Assembly (NCBI GenBank): GCA_964624145.1
Contig: CAZUXT010000002.1
Span: 151,924-215,923, forward strand
Source: WJMT01 sp964624145
GTDB taxonomy: Bacteria > Acidobacteriota > Aminicenantia > Aminicenantales > Aminicenantaceae
Direction of reading: 5' to 3'
DNA: 64,000 nt
Shown piece after piece: positions 1 to 8,441 of this stretch; the stretch's first letter is position 1; every line of letters begins with the position of its first letter. The translations under genes and the position numbers were made by a program. A model generated the notes under the pieces. It saw only the letters and a list, made by a program, of their open reading frames with translations, had not been told where the DNA came from and ran no database searches.

Positions 1-146
1 TTATTATAATTTCTTCCAAGTTTTGTTGTGGCTCGTTTTATGAAAGTTCCTTTCCCCAGCCCGATTCTTTTTGACTGAAATCGTTTCCTTTTTCCCTGAT
101 ATCATAAAATCATTTGGATTCGATTATCCAATTGAAAATATTTTAC

Positions 147-176
147 TTGACATTGTATTATTTATATATATAAATA
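147..176 (+). promoter_or_regulatory. Promoter and candidate ArsR operator
   Basis: A consensus -35 TTGACA lies at 147-152, followed after 16 bases by TATAAA at 169-174. An 18-base perfect palindrome, TATTTATATATATAAATA, spans 159-176 and covers the -10 box. ArsR-family repressors bind AT-rich palindromes over their own promoters, so this is the likely operator of the regulator starting at 263. The stretch 1-146 before it shows no gene or clear signal. Confidence 0.6.
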
Positions 177-262
177 TAGCAATATAAAAATACGTATGTA
201 AAGAATGGTTAATGAGAGAGGCGTGATTCAACTTTTTTTACTATGAAAGGGGAATTCTATCA

Positions 263-541
263 ATGAAAGAGATGTATATAAAGGAAAGTGAGATCTTAAA
301 AGCTATTTCTCATCCTGTGCGTTTGCATATCATAGATCTCCTGCTCATAGGGATCCCTAAGGATGCCTGCAGCGTTAATTCGATACAGAAAGAATTGGAC
401 ATCCCTCAACCCACCATTTCTCAACACCTCCAGGTACTAAAAAACCACGGGATCATTGACGGAGAAAAAAAGGGCGTTAAAGTGTGTTATAAGGTGGTTG
501 ACAAGCGTGTGGCCAAAATTTTGCAGGTATTAAAAAAATAA
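263..541 (+). CDS. ArsR-family winged-helix transcriptional regulator
   Basis: A 92-residue winged-helix repressor of ArsR/SmtB type. It shows the family opening (ILKAISHPVRLHIIDLL near residue 11), a recognition helix with QPTISQHLQVLKNHGII, and a wing (GEKKGVKVCYKV). The usual metal-binding CxC of ArsR is missing; there is one Cys before the recognition helix (DACS) and one in the wing, so it may sense thiol or redox state rather than metal, which is inference. The start has a good ribosome site (AAAGGGG) and follows the palindrome-bearing promoter. It stands 9 bases before the hydrogenase maturation gene, so it probably heads and controls that operon. Confidence 0.9.
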   Translation: MKEMYIKESEILKAISHPVRLHIIDLLLIGIPKDACSVNSIQKELDIPQPTISQHLQVLKNHGIIDGEKKGVKVCYKVVDKRVAKILQVLKK

Positions 542-550
542 CTCAATATC

Positions 551-1024
551 ATGCAAAAGAAGAAAATTGTTCTTATCGGGATCGGAAACAGTCTGCTCTC
601 GGATGATGGTATCGGTCCTTTTTTAGCAGAAAAGATTGGCCGGAAGCTTGATATCCCTTTCAATTCCGTAACACACCTTTCCCTTGACCTTTTGGACCTT
701 GTTCTTGGTCATCAGGTCATCTATATTTTTGATTCATTTCATAACTCTGAGCTCCCAGCGGGAGAGATCGTCCCTCTCACTCTCCGTGACCTGGAATACC
801 AGCAAAACCCTACTTATTCCCATGGCGTTACCATTCCTATCATATTCAGCATCGGAAAAAAGATTTATCCAGAAATGCCGGGAGACATCCGTATTTTCGG
901 TATCAATGTCTCTGATAACCAGACTATATCAGAGTCTTTTTCGAATGAAATCAATAACAAACTTGAGGAAATCAGCAATCATTTATTAATAAAAATCCAA
1001 TACGATGCTGGAGGAAAAATATGA
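551..1024 (+). CDS. Hydrogenase maturation protease (HycI/HyaD/FrcD type)
   Basis: A 157-residue nickel-dependent endopeptidase that trims the C-terminus of a [NiFe]-hydrogenase large subunit after metal insertion. It has the family opening GIGNSLLSDDGIGP, whose acidic residue binds nickel, a second acidic site in YIFDSF and a downstream SHGVTIP histidine. Its partner is almost surely the large subunit ending at 5915, which carries a cleavable tail after DPCLACATH. The stop overlaps the hdrA start (ATGA), giving translational coupling. Family identity is clear; the substrate is inferred from the operon. Confidence 0.9.
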   Translation: MQKKKIVLIGIGNSLLSDDGIGPFLAEKIGRKLDIPFNSVTHLSLDLLDLVLGHQVIYIFDSFHNSELPAGEIVPLTLRDLEYQQNPTYSHGVTIPIIFSIGKKIYPEMPGDIRIFGINVSDNQTISESFSNEINNKLEEISNHLLIKIQYDAGGKI

Positions 1025-2967
1025 AGGAGAAGGAACGTTTAGGGTTTTTCCTCTGTGAGTGCAGTAAGAATATTTCTGGCACAGTGGATGTCCATAAGAT
1101 CAAGGACGAACTCCGGAAACTGCCGGATGTGGTTACAGCCAAAGTAACCAACCTGTACTGTTCCGCAGACGGAAAAGCTGAGATCATTGAAAGCATCAAG
1201 AAGAACGAACTCACCAAAATTGTTATCGGAGGATGCTCTGTAAAGCAGCACGAACATACTTTTATGAAGGTGCTTGAAGAGGCGGGATTGAATCCTTATT
1301 TCATGCAGTTGGTCAACATCCGCGAGCATGTCGCCTGGGTGACAGATGACAAAGACAAGGCCACTGCCAAAGCCTTGGCTTTGCTCAAAGCAGCCTATCA
1401 CCGTGTCCAGTTCCATGAGGCTTTTGAGAAAAAAGAGATCGATGCCAATGCCGATGTTTTGGTTGTAGGCGGGGGATTGTCTGGGTGCGAGGCTGCCCTC
1501 AATCTTGCCTCGGAAGAGCGAAAAGTCTATCTGGTGGAAACCCAGCCAAGCCTGGGGGGACAGGCTACTAAATATGAGAATTCTTTTCCAGATCTGGAAT
1601 GCTGTTCATGCATGATTTTGCCCAAACTGCAGGAGGTAGTGGAGAATCCCCATATTGAACTTCTTAATTACAGCGATGTTGAGGAAGTGGTGGGCTTTTT
1701 TGGTAATTTTGAAGCCACTATCAACAAAAAAGCCAAATACGTGGTTCCTGATAAGTGCATTGGCTGCAACGAATGTTTGGCGCCCTGCCCTGTGGAAGTT
1801 CCCAATGAGAATGATGATTTTCTTGGAAAGCGGAAAGCCATCCATTTTCAGGTCATAGGAGCGACTCCTTACTTTCCTGTTATTGACAAGGAGACCTGTC
1901 TGAGGTTCAAGGGCGAGGACTGCACAAAGTGCAGGGATGCCTGTCTGTTCGAAGCCATAGACTATGATGATAAGGACGAAAAGACCACTATTTCTGTGGG
2001 CTCTGTGGTTTTAGCCACAGGATTTGAATCGTTTGATCCGGCTGAGATCCCAAATTTGAATTTCTCTCCGGGAACTGAGGTCTATACAGCGCTGCAGTTC
2101 GAACGGATGATCTCCAATACAGGACCCACGTCAGGAAAACTGCTCAAACGAGACGGCACCAAACCAAAATCATTGGTCATGATCCACTGTGTGGGAAGCC
2201 GCGACAAACGCTACAAAAATTACTGTTCCAATATCTGCTGTTCCGTGCTGCTGAAAATGAGTTCTCAAATACTGGAAGAGAAATTGGCTGAAGGAATCCG
2301 GATCACCCATGTGTACCGTGATATGACTATTGGTTCCACGGGCATGGAAAATATGTATGAAAACCTAAAAGAAGAAGGAGTCAAGTTCATTAAGGTTTCT
2401 AATCCCAATAATATCAGCCTCAACTCACAGAACGGGCAAATACAGGTTACTCTTCCTGAGGAGACTCTAAACGCGGATATGGTGGTACTGGCCACAGCTA
2501 TGGTCCCGAACAAAAAAGCCGAGAAGCTCATTGACATGCTGATGCTGAGCAAGGATGAGGAAGGATTTGTGATGCCCACTCACAGAAAAATCGATGCGGT
2601 CTCAACGCCCATAGAAGGTGTGTTTGTGATCGGCAGTGCCAGCTATCCCAAAGACATCACGCACTCCATTATTGATGGTTCTGCGGCTGCCGGGAAGATA
2701 GCCTTTGAACTCAAGCCTGGAAAGAAACTTCAAATAGAGACCCTGGTATCGACCATAGACGAGGAAAAATGCTCCGGCTGCAAGACCTGCATTTCTATTT
2801 GTCCGTATAAAGCTATTGGTTATGATAGCGAAAAGGGCATCTCTGTTATCAATGAGATCCTCTGCAGGGGCTGTGGATCCTGCGTGGCAGCATGCCCCTC
2901 AAATGCCATAACGGCCCGGCTTTTTGAAGATAACACGATTTTGGCTGAATTAGGAGGATTGTTATGA
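1021..2967 (+). CDS. hdrA: HdrA-like FAD/iron-sulfur subunit of heterodisulfide reductase type
   Basis: A 648-residue flavoprotein related to HdrA, the electron-bifurcating FAD subunit. An N-terminal Cys-containing domain (GFFLCECSKN) comes first, then the FAD-binding GGGLSG near residues 150-155, an inserted [4Fe-4S] motif (KCIGCNECLAPCP near 245-255), further cysteines (TCLRFKGEDCTKC), and a C-terminal two-cluster ferredoxin domain (KCSGCKTCISICP and LCRGCGSCVAACP, about 582-625). In the MvhADG-Hdr complex it takes electrons from MvhD and splits them between ferredoxin and a second acceptor. No hdrB or hdrC lies nearby, so the high-potential acceptor is unknown. It overlaps both neighbours by 4 bases. 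Confidence 0.93.
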   Translation: MKEKERLGFFLCECSKNISGTVDVHKIKDELRKLPDVVTAKVTNLYCSADGKAEIIESIKKNELTKIVIGGCSVKQHEHTFMKVLEEAGLNPYFMQLVNIREHVAWVTDDKDKATAKALALLKAAYHRVQFHEAFEKKEIDANADVLVVGGGLSGCEAALNLASEERKVYLVETQPSLGGQATKYENSFPDLECCSCMILPKLQEVVENPHIELLNYSDVEEVVGFFGNFEATINKKAKYVVPDKCIGCNECLAPCPVEVPNENDDFLGKRKAIHFQVIGATPYFPVIDKETCLRFKGEDCTKCRDACLFEAIDYDDKDEKTTISVGSVVLATGFESFDPAEIPNLNFSPGTEVYTALQFERMISNTGPTSGKLLKRDGTKPKSLVMIHCVGSRDKRYKNYCSNICCSVLLKMSSQILEEKLAEGIRITHVYRDMTIGSTGMENMYENLKEEGVKFIKVSNPNNISLNSQNGQIQVTLPEETLNADMVVLATAMVPNKKAEKLIDMLMLSKDEEGFVMPTHRKIDAVSTPIEGVFVIGSASYPKDITHSIIDGSAAAGKIAFELKPGKKLQIETLVSTIDEEKCSGCKTCISICPYKAIGYDSEKGISVINEILCRGCGSCVAACPSNAITARLFEDNTILAELGGLL

Positions 2968-3416
2968 CCGAGACAAGATTTGAACCCAACATTATTGCTT
3001 TTGTCTGCAATTGGTGTTCTTACGGAGGAGCGGACATTGCAGGCAGCATGAGATTGAAATACCCGTCCAATATCAAGCTGATCCGGGTCATGTGTTCAGG
3101 GCGGGTGGATCCTGAATTCATTATGGAAGCTTTTCGCAGCGGCGCTGACGGAGTCATGGTTCTGGGCTGCCATCCCAAAGACTGTCATTACATAGAAGGA
3201 AATTACAAGGCCCTGAAACGCTACAGTATGCTGAAACCTTTGTTAGATCAGTTCAATATTGAGCAGGACCGGCTTTATCTTGACTGGGTCTCAGCATCAG
3301 AAGGCGAAAAATTCGCCCGTGTTTCTAGAGAGATGAATGAAAGGATAACGAAACTGGGGCCGTTGAACTGGAAAAAAGCCGTTGGTCCTATACGAAGCGC
3401 GGAGGTGTCATCATGA
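2964..3416 (+). CDS. mvhD: MvhD-like hydrogenase iron-sulfur (delta) subunit
   Basis: A 150-residue protein matching MvhD, the [2Fe-2S] protein that wires the hydrogenase to HdrA. Conserved cysteines are visible in FVCNWCSYGGAD, RVMCSGRVDP and VLGCHPKDCHY. Length is normal for the stand-alone form. The start overlaps the hdrA stop and its stop overlaps the small-subunit start, both as ATGA, which fits equal production of complex partners. The role is as established for MvhADG; the identity is clear from the motifs. Confidence 0.93.
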   Translation: MTETRFEPNIIAFVCNWCSYGGADIAGSMRLKYPSNIKLIRVMCSGRVDPEFIMEAFRSGADGVMVLGCHPKDCHYIEGNYKALKRYSMLKPLLDQFNIEQDRLYLDWVSASEGEKFARVSREMNERITKLGPLNWKKAVGPIRSAEVSS

Positions 3417-4387
3417 GTGACAAACCAAAAATAGCCATATACTGGTGTTCCAGCTGCGGTGGTTGTGAAGAAGCCATCGTGGATTTAAATGAGGCTATTC
3501 TTGATGTGGTGGATGCGGTGGACATTGTGTTCTGGCCTGTGGCTATGGATTTCAAATATGACGATGTGAGAAATCTTGAAGACGGAGAACTCCTGGCGTC
3601 CTTTATAAACGGCGGGATCCGTCTTTCCGAACAGGAGGAAATCGTCAAGCTGCTGAGGAAGAAGTCTCAGCTTGTGTTTGCCTTCGGAAGCTGTGCTGTT
3701 ATGGGCGGAGTTCCGGGGCTGGCCAACATGACGAACCGGGAGGGAGTTTTCACAAGGGTCTACAAAGAGATCGAATCTAATGACAACCCGGAAAATATCG
3801 TCCCCCAAACAGAGTTTAAACTGGACGGTAAATATGACCTGGAGCTTCCCGAGTTTTATGATTCAGTTTATCCTCTGGACCAGATCATTCCTGTGGATTA
3901 TTACATCCCTGGCTGTGCTCCTTCTCCCGAGACCATAACAGATGCGTTTACAGCTATTCTTAAAGGCGAACTTCCGGAAAAAGGCAGTGTGCTCAGCCCC
4001 ACAAAATCCTTGTGTGACACCTGTCCCAGAAAAGATACCAAGCCGGATAAAATAGAAATTGAGAGATTCGTTGAGCCCCAACATTATGATAAGCTGGATG
4101 ATGGGAGATGTTTTCTGGAGGCAGGTATCATCTGCATGGGGCCGGCCACAAGGGGAGGATGTGGTGAACGCTGCATCAATGCCAACATGCCCTGCCGGGG
4201 TTGCTACGGGCCTCCCAATGATGTCAAAGACCAGGGAGTGCGTATGATGAGTGCTCTGGCGTCCCTTATCAAAACGGATGAAGAAGAAGAGATTCCAAAG
4301 GTCATTGAAACCTTGCCTGATTTGATAGGTCCTCTTTATATGTACGGATTACCGAGCTCGATTCTGTTCCGCAAAAATATTAAATAA
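3413..4387 (+). CDS. mvhG: [NiFe] hydrogenase small subunit (MvhG type, group 3c-like)
   Basis: A 324-residue cytoplasmic small subunit that carries the iron-sulfur relay from the NiFe site. The proximal-cluster ligands appear in YWCSSCGGCEEA, FGSCAVMGG and YIPGCAPSPET; the C-terminal part adds CDTCPRKD and GERCINANMPCRGCYGPP for further [4Fe-4S] clusters. There is no twin-arginine signal, so the enzyme stays in the cytoplasm. It belongs with the large subunit 49 bases downstream and with MvhD and HdrA upstream. The best match in memory is the methyl-viologen/F420-non-reducing hydrogenase line. Confidence 0.92.
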   Translation: MSDKPKIAIYWCSSCGGCEEAIVDLNEAILDVVDAVDIVFWPVAMDFKYDDVRNLEDGELLASFINGGIRLSEQEEIVKLLRKKSQLVFAFGSCAVMGGVPGLANMTNREGVFTRVYKEIESNDNPENIVPQTEFKLDGKYDLELPEFYDSVYPLDQIIPVDYYIPGCAPSPETITDAFTAILKGELPEKGSVLSPTKSLCDTCPRKDTKPDKIEIERFVEPQHYDKLDDGRCFLEAGIICMGPATRGGCGERCINANMPCRGCYGPPNDVKDQGVRMMSALASLIKTDEEEEIPKVIETLPDLIGPLYMYGLPSSILFRKNIK

Positions 4388-4436
4388 ACGCAGAAAAACA
4401 ATGACCCCCGAATGTTTTAAAGAAAAGGCAAATGAG

Positions 4437-5915
4437 ATGGAGGAAAAAGTGAGTAATAAACATATATCAATTTCACCGATCACAAGATTGGAAGGCCACG
4501 GCAACATCGAAATTTTTCTCAATGATGAGGGCAATGTGGAACGGGCTGTACTTCAAGTGCCGGAACTGCGGGGATTTGAGAAATTTTCAGAGGGCAGATC
4601 CTCTGTGGAAATGCCCCGCATCACCCCCAAGATCTGCGGCGTATGCCCTACAGCTCATCACATGGCTTCGCAAAAGACCCTTGATGACCTCTATCATGTG
4701 GATCCGCCCGCCACAGCGAAAAAGATCCGTGAGCTGATGTATTCAGCTTTCATGATCGAGGACCATGCTCTCCATTTTTACTTTCTAGGAGGGCCTGATT
4801 TTGTGGTGGGCCCTGATGCGCCCAAAGGCTCACGCAATATCCTGGGTGTGATCGATAAAGTCGGTCTGGATGCCGCCAAAGTGGTTATCAAGAACCGCAA
4901 ACAGTGCCGCGAGATCATTACAGATCTTGGAGGACGGGTGATCCACCCTGTGAGCGGACTGCCCGGAGGTGTATCCAAAGGCATTACCAAAGAAGACCAG
5001 GAAAAATTCAAAAAGTATGCGGATGAGGCAGTGGCATTCGCTCAGTTTACGGTTCAGCTTTTCAAAGACGTTGTGCTGAAAAATGATGAATACGTAAAGA
5101 TCATCACTTCTGACCCCTACACACATAAGACCTATTATATGGGGCTTGTGGATGAGAACAACCATGTCAATTTCTATGACGGCCAGCTGCGTGTTGTGGA
5201 TCCTGAAGGAAAAGAATTCGCCAAATTCAATGGGAGCGATTACAAGGAGCACATAAGCGAGCATGTGGAAAAATGGAGCTATATCAAATTCCCGTTCCTT
5301 AAGAACATAGGATGGAAGGGATTCGTGGACGGCAAAGACAGCGGGGTTTACCGTGTGGCGCCTCTGGCCCGTCTCAACGCATCTGACGGCATGGCCACCC
5401 CTCTGGCTCAGAAAGAATACGATTACATGTACGACACTCTGGGCGGCAAACCCGTGCACCACACGCTGGCTTTTCACTGGGCGCGGGTAGTCGAACTCTT
5501 GTATGCCAGCGAAAGGCTTCAGGAACTGGCTCATGACGAAGATATCCTTAAGTCTGATATCCGGACTCTTCCTGATTCCGTTCCCACAGAAGGAGTGGGT
5601 GTGGTGGAAGCTCCGCGGGGAGTCCTGATACACAATTACATGACAGATGAAAGAGGCATCATACAAAAAGCCAATCTGCTGGTAGCTACGGTTCACAATT
5701 CAGCTCCTATTGCCATGAGCGTTGAGAAGGCAGCCAAAGGAGTTATCAAGAATTTTCAGGTGGATGACGGAATGCTCAATAAAGTGGAAATGGCTTTCCG
5801 TGCTTATGATCCCTGTCTCGCGTGCGCCACTCATTCTCTTCCCGGGAACATGCCCCTGAGGGTCAAGATCTTTAAATCCGACCGTACGGTTCATGATGTG
5901 ATCGAGAGAGCTTGA
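4437..5915 (+). CDS. mvhA: [NiFe] hydrogenase large subunit (MvhA type)
   Basis: The catalytic NiFe subunit, about 492 residues. The two CxxC ligand motifs are present: KICGVC near residue 66 and DPCLAC near 457. After the conserved DPCLACATH comes a 26-residue tail, the peptide normally removed by the maturation protease, which is encoded at 551. The start at 4437 has AAGG eight bases upstream; GTG at 4449, preceded by GAGG, gives MSNKHISISPITRLEGHG and is an equally good choice, while the ATG at 4401 looks too early. It closes the hydrogenase operon; a hairpin-rich repeat begins one base after the stop. Confidence 0.93.
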   Translation: MEEKVSNKHISISPITRLEGHGNIEIFLNDEGNVERAVLQVPELRGFEKFSEGRSSVEMPRITPKICGVCPTAHHMASQKTLDDLYHVDPPATAKKIRELMYSAFMIEDHALHFYFLGGPDFVVGPDAPKGSRNILGVIDKVGLDAAKVVIKNRKQCREIITDLGGRVIHPVSGLPGGVSKGITKEDQEKFKKYADEAVAFAQFTVQLFKDVVLKNDEYVKIITSDPYTHKTYYMGLVDENNHVNFYDGQLRVVDPEGKEFAKFNGSDYKEHISEHVEKWSYIKFPFLKNIGWKGFVDGKDSGVYRVAPLARLNASDGMATPLAQKEYDYMYDTLGGKPVHHTLAFHWARVVELLYASERLQELAHDEDILKSDIRTLPDSVPTEGVGVVEAPRGVLIHNYMTDERGIIQKANLLVATVHNSAPIAMSVEKAAKGVIKNFQVDDGMLNKVEMAFRAYDPCLACATHSLPGNMPLRVKIFKSDRTVHDVIERA

Positions 5916-5916
5916 T

Positions 5917-6158
5917 ATGGGGACGTCCCATTAGGGGCCACCCTAGTCTAGAACCCCGCACTTACATACGGGGATTACTACAGAATGTAAGCTTCCCTTT
6001 TTCGACTTCGTCTGAACCCATTCATCTAAGGATTTACGCCCGCAGAATTGCGGTGGTGTATTAAGTGGAAATATTCCAAAGGGAGACAATCTAGAATATT
6101 TTTTTAATATCCAACGGGTTCAGTAATATAGGGTGGTACCTTATGGAGCGTCCCCCAT
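5917..6158. repeat. Hairpin-rich MITE-like element, copy 1
   Basis: A 242-base element with imperfect inverted ends, each reading inward ATGGGG-ACG..CCAT, then AGG..CCACCCTA. A close copy in the same orientation sits at 10292-10532. Inside are a CCCCG/CGGGG stem (5954-5973), a CCGCA/TGCGG stem (6040-6053) and an AAATATTC/GAATATTT stem followed by a T run, which could end transcription of the hydrogenase operon. It has no coding capacity. The short GGGGACGTCCC-type palindrome recalls sequences seen beside IS200-like REP transposases, but that link is recollection only. No clear target duplication flanks it. Confidence 0.75.
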
Positions 6159-6166
6159 AACTTTTT

Positions 6167-6195
6167 TTGACATATCCACTCCTCTGTGATAAAAG
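6167..6195 (+). promoter_or_regulatory. Promoter of the glycosidase cassette
   Basis: TTGACA at 6167-6172 is followed after 17 bases by TAAAAG at 6190-6195. The -35 box begins only 8 bases outside the repeat element. Transcription would start near 6202, leaving a short leader with AAAGGAG before the ATG at 6219. Confidence 0.5.
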
Positions 6196-6218
6196 CGAAA
6201 CAAAGGAGACTATTTATA

Positions 6219-8441
6219 ATGTTAAATGAAAAGTCATTGAAATTATTGTTTTTTAGTTTAACTCTTGTTCTGATTATGATTGGGGCAAGCTGTACTAATA
6301 CAAGCCTTGAATCAAATGATTGGACTGTCACGACCAATAAGAAAACCAAGACATTTTCTATTGAACACAGTGAACTGGGTCTTGTGCTGAAAGAAATGAA
6401 GCCTCAGGTTGAAAGAAACAGTAAAATAATATCTCCATCTGATTGGAAAGTGGGAGTTGAGGAAAATCAGCTGACAATAATAACAGACAAATCCGAACAG
6501 ACTGCTTGGGAGATAAAAGCTGAGCAGAACTACATAAGTTTATCCTGTTCCTCAGATAGCGCCGTTGTCAAAGGAAGAACGCCTGCTTCTATGGAAAGAA
6601 TCCCGGCAAGACTCGAAAACCAGGATAATGACATCATGTACACTTCATTGGGATTGGTTTCCGCTGAAAATATCCACTGTCTTTTTGACAGGTCAACAGA
6701 CACAATGATTGATTTTTCTGACGAAAGCTTACTCAGAAGAAATGACCAAGACCATCATCTCATGGATGTGGATATCAATGTCGATGAATCTATTTCTATC
6801 CAATTGATCCGGGACTATTATATCAATGTACTTGGTTTAAAATATTACCAGCCCAAACCTGATCGATTTGAAACCGCGCCCATCGCCTGGAGCAGCTGGT
6901 ATTGTTATTATATGGGAACAACTGAAGAAGACCTGGTCAAAGAAACGGACACTCTTGCCCAATATTTAAAACCCTACGGACTTGAATATGTCCAACTGGA
7001 TGCTTGCTACACCAGAGGGAATGAGGCCAATTATCTTGAATGGAATAAACAGGCTTTCCCTAAAGGAGGAAAATGGATATTTGATTACATCAAAAGCAAA
7101 GGACTTAAACCCGCGCTCTGGGTTAATGTTTATGGTTCTAACTATGAAAAAGCTGAATGTGAAGAGAAATATCCTGAAAATTTCTATTTAAGAGACGACA
7201 AGGGAGAGCTCTCCAGTGCCTGCTGCACCGCAGATAAAACAGTGGTGAGATTGGATTATACAAATCCTGATGTCATTGAAAGACATTTAAAGCCTATGTT
7301 TGATATCCTCAAAAATCAATGGGGCCTTAAATATATTAAAGATGCGGGATGGGGAACTTGGATGGATTATTATGAAGATAATAAAGAACAGGCTTTCGAT
7401 TCTTCGCGTGACAGCCGAGATGTTTATGTGGAGGTACAAAAAGCATTGAGAGAGACTTTGGGCCCAGACGTTTATATCGGCGGGTGTGCTATGCATGAAG
7501 TGGGCCTCGGTTTTGGCATATTTGATGGATCCCGTATCGGCGGAGATGATAGAGCTGTGTGGTATCCCGAGAAAGAACGGGGTATGTCCATGCAGATCTA
7601 TTTTTATTCTCTTTTTGGAGGGAATTATTTGAATAACATCGTTTGGCACTGTGATCCAGATGCGGCTATGGTTCGAAATCCTTTGACCCTTGAGGAAGGG
7701 AGAACTGTTGTAACATCCATTGCTCTTACCGGCCAGCTTTATATGGCGAGTGACTTTATGGCTAAACTTCCCATAAATAAAATAGAATTATACAGAAAAA
7801 CAATGCCCACCACACCCATTGTTCCTATCGACCTTTATCCTTACAAAATCGAATCCAATAAAAAAGATGGGGTCGTTTGGTGCTGCCCTAAAGTCAAAGA
7901 ATTTCCAAGGGCTATTGACCTTAAAGTGAATGGATCTACAGGCCTTTATGATGTTGTGGCTCTGTTTAACTGGAATGATGAACAGGATGAAAAGACAGTC
8001 GAGCTCGATAAAGATCTTGGTTTAAACAGTGAAAAAGAATATATGGCTTTTGATTTTTGGAATCAAAAGCCTGTCATGATAACGGATCATTTGATATCCT
8101 GCGATATCCCAGCTCATGGAACCCGGGTGTTTGTTATTAGAGAGATTTTAGATAAGCCTCAGTTAGTAGCCACTACCAGACATATTACCTGTGCAGTGAG
8201 TGTCAAAGAAATGAATTGGGATCCTGACAGCAAGACATTGAGTGGTCTTTCAGAAATAATAGTAGGTATTCCCTATTCTGTCTTTGTACATGTGCCTCAG
8301 GGAATGTCTGTTTCCGAGGTCAATTCCAATTCTGAAGTGATGTTTGAAAAAAAGATGAATTCTGTTCTTGAAATCAGATTTTCAGGAGAATTTGACGATG
8401 AACAAGAAAACAATTTGGAATGGGCTGTCAAATTTGAATGA
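6219..8441 (+). CDS. Alpha-galactosidase-like glycoside hydrolase (clan GH-D), lipoprotein
   Basis: A 740-residue exported glycosidase. From the ATG at 6219 (ribosome site AAAGGAG) it begins with a lipoprotein-like signal ending IGASC. The barrel shows the clan GH-D pattern: APIAWSSWYCYYM near residue 224, YVQLDACY, LKPALWVNVY, the nucleophile region KYIKDAGWG near 374 and the acid/base region SRIGGDDRAVW near 440. A C-terminal beta domain follows. The substrate is probably an alpha-galactoside or related glycan, but specificity cannot be read from sequence. It overlaps the next gene by 44 bases. The whole cassette is more A/T-rich by eye than the hydrogenase operon and is flanked by two repeat copies, suggesting transfer. 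Confidence 0.8.
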   Translation: MLNEKSLKLLFFSLTLVLIMIGASCTNTSLESNDWTVTTNKKTKTFSIEHSELGLVLKEMKPQVERNSKIISPSDWKVGVEENQLTIITDKSEQTAWEIKAEQNYISLSCSSDSAVVKGRTPASMERIPARLENQDNDIMYTSLGLVSAENIHCLFDRSTDTMIDFSDESLLRRNDQDHHLMDVDINVDESISIQLIRDYYINVLGLKYYQPKPDRFETAPIAWSSWYCYYMGTTEEDLVKETDTLAQYLKPYGLEYVQLDACYTRGNEANYLEWNKQAFPKGGKWIFDYIKSKGLKPALWVNVYGSNYEKAECEEKYPENFYLRDDKGELSSACCTADKTVVRLDYTNPDVIERHLKPMFDILKNQWGLKYIKDAGWGTWMDYYEDNKEQAFDSSRDSRDVYVEVQKALRETLGPDVYIGGCAMHEVGLGFGIFDGSRIGGDDRAVWYPEKERGMSMQIYFYSLFGGNYLNNIVWHCDPDAAMVRNPLTLEEGRTVVTSIALTGQLYMASDFMAKLPINKIELYRKTMPTTPIVPIDLYPYKIESNKKDGVVWCCPKVKEFPRAIDLKVNGSTGLYDVVALFNWNDEQDEKTVELDKDLGLNSEKEYMAFDFWNQKPVMITDHLISCDIPAHGTRVFVIREILDKPQLVATTRHITCAVSVKEMNWDPDSKTLSGLSEIIVGIPYSVFVHVPQGMSVSEVNSNSEVMFEKKMNSVLEIRFSGEFDDEQENNLEWAVKFE

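Noticed and set aside
5917..6158. Element as a group II intron or reverse-transcriptase-linked RNA
   Set aside because: No domain V-like hairpin and no 5' GUGCG-type start, and the two copies have no encoded protein nearby; a MITE-like element fits better.
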